Assembly (NCBI GenBank): GCA_025925185.1
Contig: JAICLV010000050.1
Location: 1 to 15,368, forward strand
DNA length: 15,368 bases
Source: Acidothermaceae bacterium
GTDB lineage: Bacteria > Actinomycetota > Actinomycetes > Acidothermales > Acidothermaceae
Direction: 5' to 3'
Shown one piece after another: positions 1-7,376 of the stretch. Under the pieces are notes generated by a model. The model saw only the letters and a list, made by a program, of their open reading frames with translations, did not search any database and was not told the DNA's origin. The position numbers and the translations under genes were made by a program. Position 1 is the first letter of the stretch, and every line of letters starts with the position of its first letter.

Positions 1-2327
1 CGCGCAAGCGCGCCGCCAAGAAGGTCGCGGCCGCGCCCGAGACGGCCGCCGACCAGCCGACCGACGGCGGGGCGGCCGCGCCAGCCGCCGCGGCGCCGGC
101 CAAGCGCGCCCGCGGCCGCGCGAAGGCGGCCCCCGCGTCAGCCGGCACCGACACGCCCGCTGGCGCTAGCGAGCCGGCACATCCGATCGGCGTGACCATC
201 CCCACCGTGCTCTTCCAAGCCCCTGAGGCGACGGCGACAGCGGCGACCGCCGCGCCGGGCGCCGGCGACTCCGCCGAGTCGAGAGAGGCGGGGGAGTCGG
301 GGGCGGGGGGCGGCCGCCGCGGCCGTCGCCGGGGCGGTCGCAACCGCCGCGGTCACGGTGACGAGCATGCCGGTCACGAGCAAACCGACGACGGCGCCGG
401 CCAGCCTGGCGCGAGCGACGCCGACCTCGCGTCGTCCGAGCAAAGCCAGCCCGACACGGGCGAGGCCAGCCGCGACGGCGCCCACGACGGCGACGACGGA
501 ACCGACGCCTCGAGCCGGCGTCGGCGCCGGCGGCGGCGGCGCGGCTTGGGCGGCGACGGCGACGAGCACGCCCCCGACGACCCGCCGAACACCGTGGTGC
601 GCATCCGCGAGCCCCGCGAGCACGACGAGCACGGCGGCGTTCAAGGCGTCAAGGGCTCGACCCGTCTTGAGGCGAAGAAGCAGCGCAGGCGCGAGGGCCG
701 CGAGCAAATCCGGCGCGGACGACGTGGCCTGGTTATCACCGAGGCCGAATTCCTCGCGCGGCGCGAGTCGGTCGACCGGGTCATGGTGGTGCGGCAGCGC
801 GGCGATCGCACCCAGATCGGCGTCCTCGAGGACGGCATCCTCGTCGAGCACTTCGTGAGCACCGCGTCGTCCAACCGGATGGTCGGCAACGTGTACCTGG
901 GCCGGGTGCAAAACGTGCTACCCGGCATGGAGGCGGCGTTCGTCGACATCGGCAAGGGCCGCAACGCGGTGCTGTACGCCGGCGAGGTCAACTTCGACAT
1001 GTCGGGCATGGAGGGCCAGCCGCGTCGCATCGAGTCGGCGCTGAAGTCGGGGCAGTCGGTCTTGGTGCAGGTCACCAAAGACCCGATCGGTCACAAGGGC
1101 GCCCGGCTCACCAGCCAGGTCAGCCTGCCCGGGCGCTACCTCGTCTACGTGCCCGAGGGATCGATGATGGGCATCAGCCGCAAGCTGCCCGACGTCGAGC
1201 GATCTCGGCTCAAGTCGATTTTGAAGCAGGTCATGCCTGAGGGCGCAGGCGTGATCGTGCGCACCGCGGCCGAGGGCGCGTCCGAGGAAGAGCTCGCGCG
1301 CGACGTCGCCCGGTTGTCGGCGCAGTGGGAGGACATCCAGAAGAAGGCGCAAACCGGTGCCGTGCAAGCGCCGGCGCTGCTGTATGGCGAGCCCGACCTC
1401 ACCATCCGGGTCATCCGCGACATCTTCAACGAGGATTTCAATTCCCTTGTGGTGCAAGCGGATTCGGAGTGGGACACCGTCGAGGCCTACGTCCAGCACG
1501 TCGCCCCCGACCTGGTGCCGCGGTTGTCGCGCTGGACGTCGGAGGAGGACCTCTTCGGCCACTACCGCATCGACGAGCAGATCGCGAAAGCCCTCGATCG
1601 CAAGGTTTGGCTGCCCAGCGGCGGTTACCTGATCATCGACCGCACCGAGGCGATGATCGTCATCGACGTCAACACCGGCCGATTCATCGGCAAGGGCGGC
1701 AACCTCGAAGAGACCGTGACGAAGAACAACCTCGAGGCGGCCGAGGAGATCGTGCGGCAGCTTCGGCTGCGCGACATCGGCGGCATCATCGTCATCGACT
1801 TCATCGACATGGTGCTCGAGAGCAATCGCGAGTTGGTGTTGCGTCGGCTCGTCGAATGTCTGGGTCGCGACCGCACCAAGCATCAGGTTGCCGAAGTCAC
1901 CTCGCTTGGGCTGGTGCAGATGACCCGCAAGCGGGTCGGAACCGGCTTGCTCGAGGCGTTTTCCGAGGTTTGCGAGACCTGCAACGGGCGCGGCGTCATC
2001 GTGCACACCGAGCCGGTGCAACAGCGGCCGCCGCGGCCGTCGTCGCCGCCGAAGCCGGTACCGCCAGCGGGCGGTCGGCACGCTGCGACAAACGGCGCCA
2101 CGAACGACGGCGCCGAGCCGACGAGCGAGTCTGACGGCACCGCGGCGTCGACCAACGGGTCGCGCACCCGTCGGGGCGGACGACGACGCGGTGGTGCGAA
2201 GTCAGCGGCAGCCGAATCCGCGGCAGTCGACACCTCGACGCCTGAGTACGCGACGTCCGAGCGCGCGACGTCCGAGCACGCGACGTCCGAGCACGCGGCG
2301 GCACAAAGCGCCTCGGAAGCCGGGTAG
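1..2327 (+). CDS. rne: Ribonuclease E/G (Rne/Rng family), 5' end outside window
   Basis: Endoribonuclease that cleaves single-stranded RNA in rRNA maturation and mRNA decay. The frame (codons from base 3) is open to the left edge with no stop, and the Ala/Lys/Arg-rich coding there is typical of the long actinobacterial N-terminal extension. The GTG at 192 is therefore not the start, and the gene is partial. A disordered, Arg-rich N-terminal part (nine Arg codons at 516-542) leads into the S1 domain (about 880-1130, VGNVYLGRVQNVLPGMEAAF). The catalytic core carries VIDVNTG (Asp codon at 1665) and VIDFIDM (1791-1811), the usual Mg-binding aspartates. The Zn-link is CETC (Cys codons at 1971 and 1980). 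The tail after about 2010 is low-complexity, Pro/Arg/Ala-rich, and ends with a small tandem repeat. In actinobacteria rne normally sits just upstream of rplU-rpmA; here they are 12.5 kb apart. Confidence 0.97.
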   Translation, partial: RKRAAKKVAAAPETAADQPTDGGAAAPAAAAPAKRARGRAKAAPASAGTDTPAGASEPAHPIGVTIPTVLFQAPEATATAATAAPGAGDSAESREAGESGAGGGRRGRRRGGRNRRGHGDEHAGHEQTDDGAGQPGASDADLASSEQSQPDTGEASRDGAHDGDDGTDASSRRRRRRRRRGLGGDGDEHAPDDPPNTVVRIREPREHDEHGGVQGVKGSTRLEAKKQRRREGREQIRRGRRGLVITEAEFLARRESVDRVMVVRQRGDRTQIGVLEDGILVEHFVSTASSNRMVGNVYLGRVQNVLPGMEAAFVDIGKGRNAVLYAGEVNFDMSGMEGQPRRIESALKSGQSVLVQVTKDPIGHKGARLTSQVSLPGRYLVYVPEGSMMGISRKLPDVERSRLKSILKQVMPEGAGVIVRTAAEGASEEELARDVARLSAQWEDIQKKAQTGAVQAPALLYGEPDLTIRVIRDIFNEDFNSLVVQADSEWDTVEAYVQHVAPDLVPRLSRWTSEEDLFGHYRIDEQIAKALDRKVWLPSGGYLIIDRTEAMIVIDVNTGRFIGKGGNLEETVTKNNLEAAEEIVRQLRLRDIGGIIVIDFIDMVLESNRELVLRRLVECLGRDRTKHQVAEVTSLGLVQMTRKRVGTGLLEAFSEVCETCNGRGVIVHTEPVQQRPPRPSSPPKPVPPAGGRHAATNGATNDGAEPTSESDGTAASTNGSRTRRGGRRRGGAKSAAAESAAVDTSTPEYATSERATSEHATSEHAAAQSASEAG
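2250..2294 (+). repeat. 15-bp tandem repeat, three copies, in the rne C-terminal tail
   Basis: Three head-to-tail copies of a 15-bp unit (GCGACGTCCGAGCRC) at 2250-2264, 2265-2279 and 2280-2294; the last two are identical and the first differs by one base. The unit length is a multiple of three, so it encodes repeated Ala-Thr-Ser-Glu-(Arg/His). A weaker partial copy (ACGCCTGAGTAC) precedes it. It lies in the disordered tail, where copy-number change would be tolerated. Confidence 0.85.
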
Positions 2328-2444
2328 CAGTTTCCGGCGTTCCCACTTCACTCGCGCCGCCATCGGCCGATAGGTGATCAAGCGCCTTCTCCGGCGGGGC
2401 GGACCCGCGCGAAGATCCCTGTGACGCGGAGGTACGGTCGAGTC

Positions 2445-2669
2445 ATGTCAGGTTGGCGACCCGACGCCCGGGTAAGAAGCGGTGCCGACTGGCTGCGGCG
2501 CGGTTGTCGAAAAGTTGCTCGCACCTACGCGTTGCTGTGTGCGCGCGAAGACGCGAAGCGTTGGCAGCTCGTCATCCCGGCCGGCGTGTGGTTTTGCCAG
2601 CGCTGCCCCCACGTGACTTTCGACATCGCCCGGTTGCGCGAGCACTACCTGTTCGCGCACGCCTACTGA
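2445..2669 (+). CDS. Small protein with a single C2H2-like zinc finger pattern
   Basis: 74-residue protein of unknown function. The ATG at 2445 is chosen because GGAGGT (2428-2433) precedes it by 11 nt; an in-frame GTG at 2421 has no such site. The N-terminal half is basic and Arg-rich. The C-terminal half reads WFCQRCPHVTF...REHYLFAH, that is Cys-x2-Cys-x12-His-x4-His, with a Phe and a Leu between the pairs as in classical C2H2 fingers. The spacing differs from the Ros/MucR bacterial type. Third-position GC is high in the second half, supporting real coding. It lies 117 bp after rne and ends 11 bp before the convergent XdhC gene. It could be a nucleic-acid-binding or protein-contact finger. 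I do not recognise the family, so function is open. Confidence 0.7.
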   Translation: MSGWRPDARVRSGADWLRRGCRKVARTYALLCAREDAKRWQLVIPAGVWFCQRCPHVTFDIARLREHYLFAHAY

Positions 2670-2680
2670 GGCGTCGCGCG

Positions 2681-3805
2681 TCAAGGCGCGGCTGCGTCCG
2701 GCCCGGCACCGTGATGGATTCGGTCGCGCAGGTCGGCGAGGCGTAGCCCGGTGCCGCCCCACGCGTTGGCGATGATCTCCGCGGCCACCGACACGGCGGT
2801 CTCCTCCGGCGTCCGGGCCCCAAGGTCGAGGCCGATCGGCGCCGACAATCGCGCGATCGCGTCGTCGGGCAGGCCGGCTTCTCGCAATTGAGCGAGGCGC
2901 TTCTCATGGGTGCGCCGCGATCCCATCGCGCCGATGTAAGCGGCGGGCTTGCGCAAGGCGACCTCGAGCAACGGGCCGTCGAACTTCGGATCGTGCGTGA
3001 GCACGCAGACGACCGTGCGATCGTCGGTCTCGGTGTGGCCGAGGTACTTGTGCGGCCATTCGACCACCACCTCGTCGGCGTCGGGGAATCGCCGACGGGT
3101 GGCGAAGACCGGCCGCGCGTCGCACACGGTCACCCGATAGCCGAGGAACTTCCCGATGCGCGCGACCGCCGCCGCGAAGTCGATGGCTCCGAACACGATC
3201 ATGCGCGGCGCAGGTGCGTACGACGACACGAAGACGGCGATCTCGTCGACCCGGCGCTCGCCGTTCTCTCCGTAGCGCAGGACGCCGGTTCGGCCTTTCG
3301 CGAGCATGCCGCGAGCGTCGTCGGTGACGGCGACGTCGAGCCCTTCAGCGCCGAGGCTTCCGCTGACCCGATCCGGCCAGACGATCATTCGACGGCCGCG
3401 ACGCGCGTCGTCGCCGTCGAGCAATGTCGCCACAGCCACGGGCCGGTGCTCGCGGATGTCGGCGACGACCTCGGCCAGTTCCGGAAACGACTGGCGCGAG
3501 ATCGCCTCAACGAAGACGTCGATGATGCCGCCGCAGGTCAGGCCGACCGCGAACGCGTCGTCGTCCGTCACGCCATAGCGCTGCAGTATCGGGGACGCGC
3601 CTTCGGCGACAGAGGTCGCAAGCTCGTAGACGGCTCCTTCCACGCAACCGCCCGAGACACTTCCGATCACGACACCGTCGGGTCCGACGGCCATCGCGGC
3701 CCCGGGCGGTCGGGGAGCCGACTCGAACGTCGCAACGACAGTGCCAATGCCGACGGTCTCACCTGCCTGCCACCACGCGAGCAGGTCGTCCGCGATCTCA
3801 CGCAC
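2681..3805 (-). CDS. XdhC/CoxI-family molybdenum cofactor insertion factor (full length)
   Basis: Cytoplasmic accessory protein of 374 residues. XdhC-family proteins bind the molybdenum cofactor and promote its sulfuration or insertion into xanthine-dehydrogenase-like enzymes such as CODH. The N-terminal CoxI domain carries SGGCVE (Cys54) and AVGLTCGG (Cys91). A Rossmann-type domain starts at about residue 200 (RMIVFGAIDFAAAVARIGKFLGY) and contains YIGAMGSRRT and the late APIGLDLGARTPEE motif. The start is GTG at 3805, inside the end of the ctaG-like gene (8-bp overlap GTGCGTGA), so translation is probably coupled. It is the last gene of the leftward lysR-coxG-ctaG-xdhC series. The locus has a second, shorter XdhC on the other strand; the pair resembles the coxF/coxI pair of known cox clusters, but I cannot say which is which. 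Confidence 0.92.
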   Translation of the reverse strand: MREIADDLLAWWQAGETVGIGTVVATFESAPRPPGAAMAVGPDGVVIGSVSGGCVEGAVYELATSVAEGASPILQRYGVTDDDAFAVGLTCGGIIDVFVEAISRQSFPELAEVVADIREHRPVAVATLLDGDDARRGRRMIVWPDRVSGSLGAEGLDVAVTDDARGMLAKGRTGVLRYGENGERRVDEIAVFVSSYAPAPRMIVFGAIDFAAAVARIGKFLGYRVTVCDARPVFATRRRFPDADEVVVEWPHKYLGHTETDDRTVVCVLTHDPKFDGPLLEVALRKPAAYIGAMGSRRTHEKRLAQLREAGLPDDAIARLSAPIGLDLGARTPEETAVSVAAEIIANAWGGTGLRLADLRDRIHHGAGPDAAAP

Positions 3806-4589
3806 GCCGAGTCGCCGGAACCGCGATCGTCGCGCGCACGGTGCCTGCGGCCACGGCTCGCCTGTGGCGCGGCGCGGTCGCGCGCAACAACGCCAGACCG
3901 AACACGCTGGACGCGATACCGCTGACCGCGAGAATGCCGGCGCCGAGCAACGTGTCGTGCACGCTCGTCGTCGCGCTCACCGGGGCAGTGGCCGCGACGA
4001 CGGCGGCCAGCGCGAGGCTCGCCGGGATTCCGGCTGCCACCATGCGGGTTTTCGTCTGGCGCGCCGGGTGCCAGCGCGACGGATGCCGACCAAGCACAGG
4101 TAGCCAGAACATCAAGCCGCAGCCTATGAAGTACACATGCGTCAACTCGTGAAACACGTCGTTGCGTTGGCTCAACGCGTATGCGGGGGTGAGCAGGTAC
4201 AAGTACATGATTCCGTAGTAGTGCAAGGGCAAATGAAGCGCGGCCGCGCGTCTGTTCATCCAGTTTAGCCACGGGTGACGCATCAGGCCGACGAGTCGGC
4301 GGCCGTTCGCGGGCCGCATCGCCCGCAACAGCAGCAGGACTGGCGCACCCAGGACGAGCAGCGCCGGCGCGACCGCCATCAGCAACACGTGCTGGACGAT
4401 GTGCACCCAAAACGTCTCGTCGTGACGGGCGAGGCCGAGTTGCAGGCTGAACACGAGCACGAGCACGCCGGCGACGAACGCCGTCGTTCGTGTCAACGGC
4501 CAGCCGCGCCCGGCCCGGCTGGCACGAAACGCGAGCCACCCGTACGCCACCACGAGAGCCGCTTCGAGCGACAGGCCAAGGAACGTCAT
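3798..4589 (-). CDS. CtaG-family cytochrome c oxidase assembly / copper-related membrane protein
   Basis: 263-residue integral membrane protein with about seven hydrophobic segments (near residues 4-21, 35-54, 64-88, 122-140, 146-167, 183-204, 213-235). It matches the Bacillus-type CtaG (caa3_CtaG) family, which is needed for assembly of haem-copper oxidases and probably works in CuB delivery. Conserved histidines are seen as WVHIVQH (His63, His67) and HELTHVYF (His147, His151), set at membrane segments and suitable for metal binding. It begins 7 bp after the coxG stop without a clear Shine-Dalgarno sequence and overlaps the xdhC start by 8 bp, so it looks coupled within a cox operon. It may serve the terminal oxidase that receives electrons from CO or, as inference, copper supply to the Mo-Cu site of CODH. 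I left the symbol blank because it is not the Cox11-type CtaG. Confidence 0.85.
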   Translation of the reverse strand: MTFLGLSLEAALVVAYGWLAFRASRAGRGWPLTRTTAFVAGVLVLVFSLQLGLARHDETFWVHIVQHVLLMAVAPALLVLGAPVLLLLRAMRPANGRRLVGLMRHPWLNWMNRRAAALHLPLHYYGIMYLYLLTPAYALSQRNDVFHELTHVYFIGCGLMFWLPVLGRHPSRWHPARQTKTRMVAAGIPASLALAAVVAATAPVSATTSVHDTLLGAGILAVSGIASSVFGLALLRATAPRHRRAVAAGTVRATIAVPATRRA

Positions 4590-4596
4590 GGTGTTG

Positions 4597-5307
4597 TCAT
4601 CGCCGAGCGAGCCACACGATGATCGCGACGATCACGGCCAACCCGATGACGGCGGGAACCGCGCGCTTCAACACCGCCCCACCGGCCAACGAGCCGAGAT
4701 CGAGCGGCGCGACCTCGGGCGCCGGGGCAGCGTCGCGAACGATCGTGCCGGACGGCGCGGATGCGACGGCGTCGGCACTGTCGGCTCCCACGCCCGAGGC
4801 AGCCCCGGCGAACTGCGCGTCGGCCGGCCCCGCGGCCGGGGCCGACTCGGCGACTAACGACGACTCCAGGCACCGCACGAACTGTTCGAGCAGCTTCTCG
4901 CTGACGTCGATGATCACTCCGCGCCCGAACTGCGCCACCTTTCCCGTGATCGTCAGGTCGGTGCGCACCGAGACTCTTGTCTGTTGGCTAGTGGGTGTCT
5001 GTTCGCCGTCCGGTTCGAGCGCCGCGGTGATGAGCGCGCTCGCGTTGCCCTGTCCGCGCGAGTCACGCCCGCTCGCGCGCAGCACCGCGACGTGGGTTTC
5101 GTCGTCCTTGCTTTCGAACGTCGCGGTGCCGGCGTATTGCGCGGTCACTGGACCGAGCTTGATCGTCACCTTGCCCGAGTAGGTGTCGCCGTCGGCGCCG
5201 GTGAGCTGCGCGCCGGGCATGCACGGGGCGATGCGCTCTACGTCAGTGAGCAATTCCCAGGCGCGATCGAGCGCCAGCGGGACCGTGAACTCGTTGTTGA
5301 GCTCCAT
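4597..5307 (-). CDS. coxG: CoxG, SRPBCC-family CODH membrane-association protein
   Basis: 236 residues. Residues 1 to about 150 form the SRPBCC/CoxG lipid-binding fold, starting MELNNEFTVPLALDRAWELL and containing CMPGAQL. An Ala/Pro-rich linker (about 152-208) leads to one C-terminal transmembrane helix (about 217-233, AVIGLAVIVAIIVWLA), which would put the domain on the cytoplasmic side. CoxG is linked to attaching CODH to the membrane, and mycobacterial CoxG has been reported to bind menaquinone and pass CO-derived electrons to it. The ATG at 5307 has a good AAGGA 8 nt upstream (complement 5320-5316). It lies downstream of lysR on the same strand and 7 bp before the ctaG-like gene. The extra anchor and linker make it longer than the roughly 150-200 residues of domain-only members. 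Confidence 0.92.
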   Translation of the reverse strand: MELNNEFTVPLALDRAWELLTDVERIAPCMPGAQLTGADGDTYSGKVTIKLGPVTAQYAGTATFESKDDETHVAVLRASGRDSRGQGNASALITAALEPDGEQTPTSQQTRVSVRTDLTITGKVAQFGRGVIIDVSEKLLEQFVRCLESSLVAESAPAAGPADAQFAGAASGVGADSADAVASAPSGTIVRDAAPAPEVAPLDLGSLAGGAVLKRAVPAVIGLAVIVAIIVWLARR

Positions 5308-5352
5308 CGTGGCCGTCCTTAGCTCGCGCGGCGTTCGCCCCCGCTTATGGGG

Positions 5353-5381
5353 AGCCTGCTTGGCGAGCCGACGCGCGTCAA
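5353..5381 (-). promoter_or_regulatory. Candidate coxG promoter
   Basis: On the minus strand TTGACG (complement 5381-5376) is followed after 17 bp by CAGGCT (complement 5358-5353), which keeps the A2 and T6 of a sigma70-type -10 box. Transcription would start near 5346, giving a leader of about 40 nt with the coxG ribosome site. This would let coxG-ctaG-xdhC be transcribed apart from lysR. Prediction only. Confidence 0.35.
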
Positions 5382-5400
5382 CGACGTCTTCAGGTATCGC

Positions 5401-6360
5401 TTAACTCCACAGCGTGACGTAGACCGGAGGCTTGAACTGCTTGGCCGGTCGGCCGCCCGAATGCAGCAGGACGGCTTGCGTGGCGGTCGGCGTGGCGATG
5501 AAGCGGCACAGCGCGGCCGCCGCGGGGGAGCAGCGGTCGACGCCGAGCGTGCTGGCGAAAAGCAACCCGCTCGGGGTCGGCATCGCGACCTCGAGAGTCA
5601 CCAGCGAGCCACGTTGCAGCTCTGCGCGGACGGTGTGCCGGAAACTCAACGTGAGGCCTTGGCCCTCCGCGACGAGTTGCAATGCCGTGGCGCCGCTCGG
5701 ATAGACCGAGACCTGCGCCGAATCGACGCCGAGCGCGGCGAGAAAGTCGCCGGTGAGGGTGCCTCGGTCGGCGCCCGACGGGCCGAGCAGCCACGGTTGG
5801 CGGGCGAGTTGCGCGGCGGCGACCGGCATCCGCAGGCGCCGCGCCCGCTCCGGCGAGGCCACGACGGCGAGCGAGAAGCGTAGAAACGGCACTGATTCGA
5901 TCGGCGGTGTCCCGCCGGCCGGTGGTCGCGGCCCCAGGGCGACGTCGGCCCGTCGGTCGCGAAGCAGCTCCACAAACGCGGACGGCGCGACCGCGAGCGT
6001 GCCGGTCTCCAACCCGGGCTGGCGCGCGGTGAACGCGTCGAGCAGCCACGGCACGACATCCTCGGCGACCATCGGCGTCGCGGCGACCGTGAGCCGTGAA
6101 GCCTCGGGGTCGCCGAGGGTTCGACGGGTTTGAGCGGCTAGCCCGAGCATTTCCGCCGCGGTGGCGGCGAGCCGTCGGCCGCCGGGTGTCAGCTCGATTC
6201 CGCCGCCGCTGCGTAAGAAGAGCGGGTCGCCGAGTTCCTTGCGCAACACGGCGACAGCGCCTGAGATCGCCGGCTCCGTCACCCCGAGTGAGCTCGCGGC
6301 CGCCTTCACCGAACCCGACCGGGCGACCGCGAGGAAGGCCTTGAGCTGGGTGAGGGTCAC
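5401..6360 (-). CDS. LysR-family transcriptional regulator, probable regulator of the cox genes
   Basis: 319 residues with the start chosen here. An N-terminal winged helix-turn-helix (about 1-62: TLTQLKAFLAVARSGSVKAA, then TEPAISGAV and LELTPGGRRL-like ending) is followed by a periplasmic-binding-type effector domain (about 87-300). The GTG at 6360 is preferred to the GTG at 6366 because GGAGG (complement 6373-6369) lies 8 nt from the former and only 2 nt from the latter. It is divergent from coxM, the classic arrangement for a LysR activator and its target, and the space between holds two similar inverted repeats. Its own direction leads into coxG, the ctaG-like gene and xdhC. The effector is unknown. 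Other CODH loci use different regulators (for example RcoM or CoxB/C/H-type membrane proteins), none of which is seen here. Confidence 0.92.
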   Translation of the reverse strand: MTLTQLKAFLAVARSGSVKAAASSLGVTEPAISGAVAVLRKELGDPLFLRSGGGIELTPGGRRLAATAAEMLGLAAQTRRTLGDPEASRLTVAATPMVAEDVVPWLLDAFTARQPGLETGTLAVAPSAFVELLRDRRADVALGPRPPAGGTPPIESVPFLRFSLAVVASPERARRLRMPVAAAQLARQPWLLGPSGADRGTLTGDFLAALGVDSAQVSVYPSGATALQLVAEGQGLTLSFRHTVRAELQRGSLVTLEVAMPTPSGLLFASTLGVDRCSPAAAALCRFIATPTATQAVLLHSGGRPAKQFKPPVYVTLWS

Positions 6361-6377
6361 CGGCACCGCCTCCGCGG

Positions 6378-6395
6378 GTTAACCATTTGGTGAAC
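6378..6395. promoter_or_regulatory. Inverted repeat 1, candidate LysR operator (lysR-proximal)
   Basis: GTTAACC-ATTT-GGTGAAC, a dyad with six of seven positions matching between arms. It overlaps the predicted lysR transcription start, as expected for autoregulation. A similar sequence occurs at 6441-6458. Confidence 0.5.
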
Positions 6396-6398
6396 TCG

Positions 6399-6430
6399 AC
6401 ATTGACCCGGCCGCGCGTGCGCGTCAAGGT
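6399..6430. promoter_or_regulatory. Candidate overlapping divergent promoters for lysR and coxM
   Basis: Rightward: TTGACC (6402-6407), 17 bp, CAAGGT (6425-6430). Leftward: TTGACG (complement 6427-6422), 17 bp, CAATGT (complement 6404-6399). Both have a good -35 and a weak -10 that keeps only A2 and T6. The two -35 boxes form the inverted repeat TTGAC-N16-GTCAA. A weak -10 would suit dependence on an activator. Prediction only. Confidence 0.35.
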
Positions 6431-6440
6431 GCGCTCACGG

Positions 6441-6458
6441 GGCTAACCGTCGGTGACC
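6441..6458. promoter_or_regulatory. Inverted repeat 2, candidate LysR operator (coxM-proximal)
   Basis: GGCTAACC-GTC-GGTGACC, sharing TAACC...GGTGA with repeat 1. TAACC starts at 6380 in the first and 6444 in the second, 64 bp or about six helical turns apart. It lies between the candidate coxM promoter and the coxM start. Confidence 0.45.
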
Positions 6459-6482
6459 CTTTGGCGAGTCTGCCCGGGTCAC

Positions 6483-6491
6483 GGAAAGGGG
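6483..6491 (+). promoter_or_regulatory. coxM ribosome binding site
   Basis: GGAAAGGGG lies 6 nt before the ATG at 6498. It decides this start over the in-frame GTG at 6453, which falls inside inverted repeat 2 and has no ribosome site. Confidence 0.7.
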
Positions 6492-6497
6492 CGGGCC

Positions 6498-7373
6498 ATG
6501 CAGGTTCCCGCACCGGTCGAGTACGAGCGAGCAGCCAGCGTCGACGACGCGCTGAGTCTGCTGGAGCGGCACGGCCCAGACTCGCGGTTGATCGCGGGTG
6601 GCCACAGCTTGCTGCCGATGATGAAACTCCGACTCGCCAGACCGACTGTGCTCATCGACATCAACGACCTGACAGATCTGAGCTACGTGCGACTCGACCA
6701 AAACGAGTTGTGCGTCGGCGCGATGACGCGACATCGCGACCTGCTGAATTCTCCTTTGGTGGCAGAGCATTTCCCGATCATGCGCGACGCGGAGCGGGTG
6801 ATCGCAGACCCGATCGTGCGCAATCGCGGGACCGTCGGCGGGTCGCTGTGCCAGGCCGACCCGTCCGAGGATTTGTCGGCGGTGTTCGCGGCGGTGAAGG
6901 CGCGCGCGGTCATCAAGTCGGCGACGGGCGCCCGAACGATTCCGATGGACGACTTCTTCGTCGGCCCTTACACGACGGCCGTCGGGCCGGCCGAGATCTT
7001 GATGGAGCTGCGGGTGCCCATCAGCCCCGGAATCGGCAGCGCGTACGAGAAGGTCGAACGCCGGGTCGGCGACTGGGCGGTCACCGCGGCGGGCGCGTGC
7101 CTGTGGCTTCAGGGCGGTCGCATCGCGCAGGCCGGGATCGGGCTCGCCGCCGTCGGCGCGCAGCATTTCCGGTCGGCCGAAGCCGAGGCGTCACTCGCCG
7201 GCGCCGAACCTTCGGGGGACGCGTTTCGGACCGCGAGTGAGCTGGCCGCGCAACACGCGAACCCGGTGTCGGACCAGCGCGGTCCCGACGATTACAAGCG
7301 CCATCTCGTCGGGGAGCTCACGATGCGCGCGTTGCGGCGGGCCGCCGCCCGTGCCAGTGGACAGGAGGGCTGA
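6498..7373 (+). CDS. coxM: CODH medium subunit, FAD-binding flavoprotein
   Basis: 291 residues, close to the usual 285-295. CoxM holds the FAD that takes electrons from the CoxS iron-sulfur clusters and passes them to the electron acceptor. The two FAD-binding signatures of the family are present: AGGHS (residues 33-37) and TVGGS (112-116), the latter in IVRNRGTVGGSLCQADPSED. First gene of the rightward coxM-S-L-xdhC-coxD operon; this M-S-L order is the one found with form I CODH. It ends 3 bp before coxS, whose AGGAGGG ribosome site lies in the coxM end. Divergent from the LysR gene and probably under its control. Confidence 0.96.
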   Translation: MQVPAPVEYERAASVDDALSLLERHGPDSRLIAGGHSLLPMMKLRLARPTVLIDINDLTDLSYVRLDQNELCVGAMTRHRDLLNSPLVAEHFPIMRDAERVIADPIVRNRGTVGGSLCQADPSEDLSAVFAAVKARAVIKSATGARTIPMDDFFVGPYTTAVGPAEILMELRVPISPGIGSAYEKVERRVGDWAVTAAGACLWLQGGRIAQAGIGLAAVGAQHFRSAEAEASLAGAEPSGDAFRTASELAAQHANPVSDQRGPDDYKRHLVGELTMRALRRAAARASGQEG

Positions 7374-7376
7374 CCC

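Noticed and set aside
192..194. GTG at 192 as the start of rne
   Set aside because: The frame is open with matching low-complexity coding to the left edge of the window, as in actinobacterial RNase E N-terminal extensions, so the real start is upstream.
918..2081. 387-codon open frame on the minus strand opposite rne
   Set aside because: His/Asp/Arg-rich composition typical of an antisense shadow in GC-rich DNA; the plus strand has a well-conserved RNase E core.
2328..2444. Terminator after rne
   Set aside because: Only short GC stems (about 4-6 pairs) without a T-tract; not enough to call.
2888..3925. 345-codon open frame on the plus strand opposite xdhC
   Set aside because: Antisense shadow of the clear XdhC gene and the ctaG end, with no recognisable motif.
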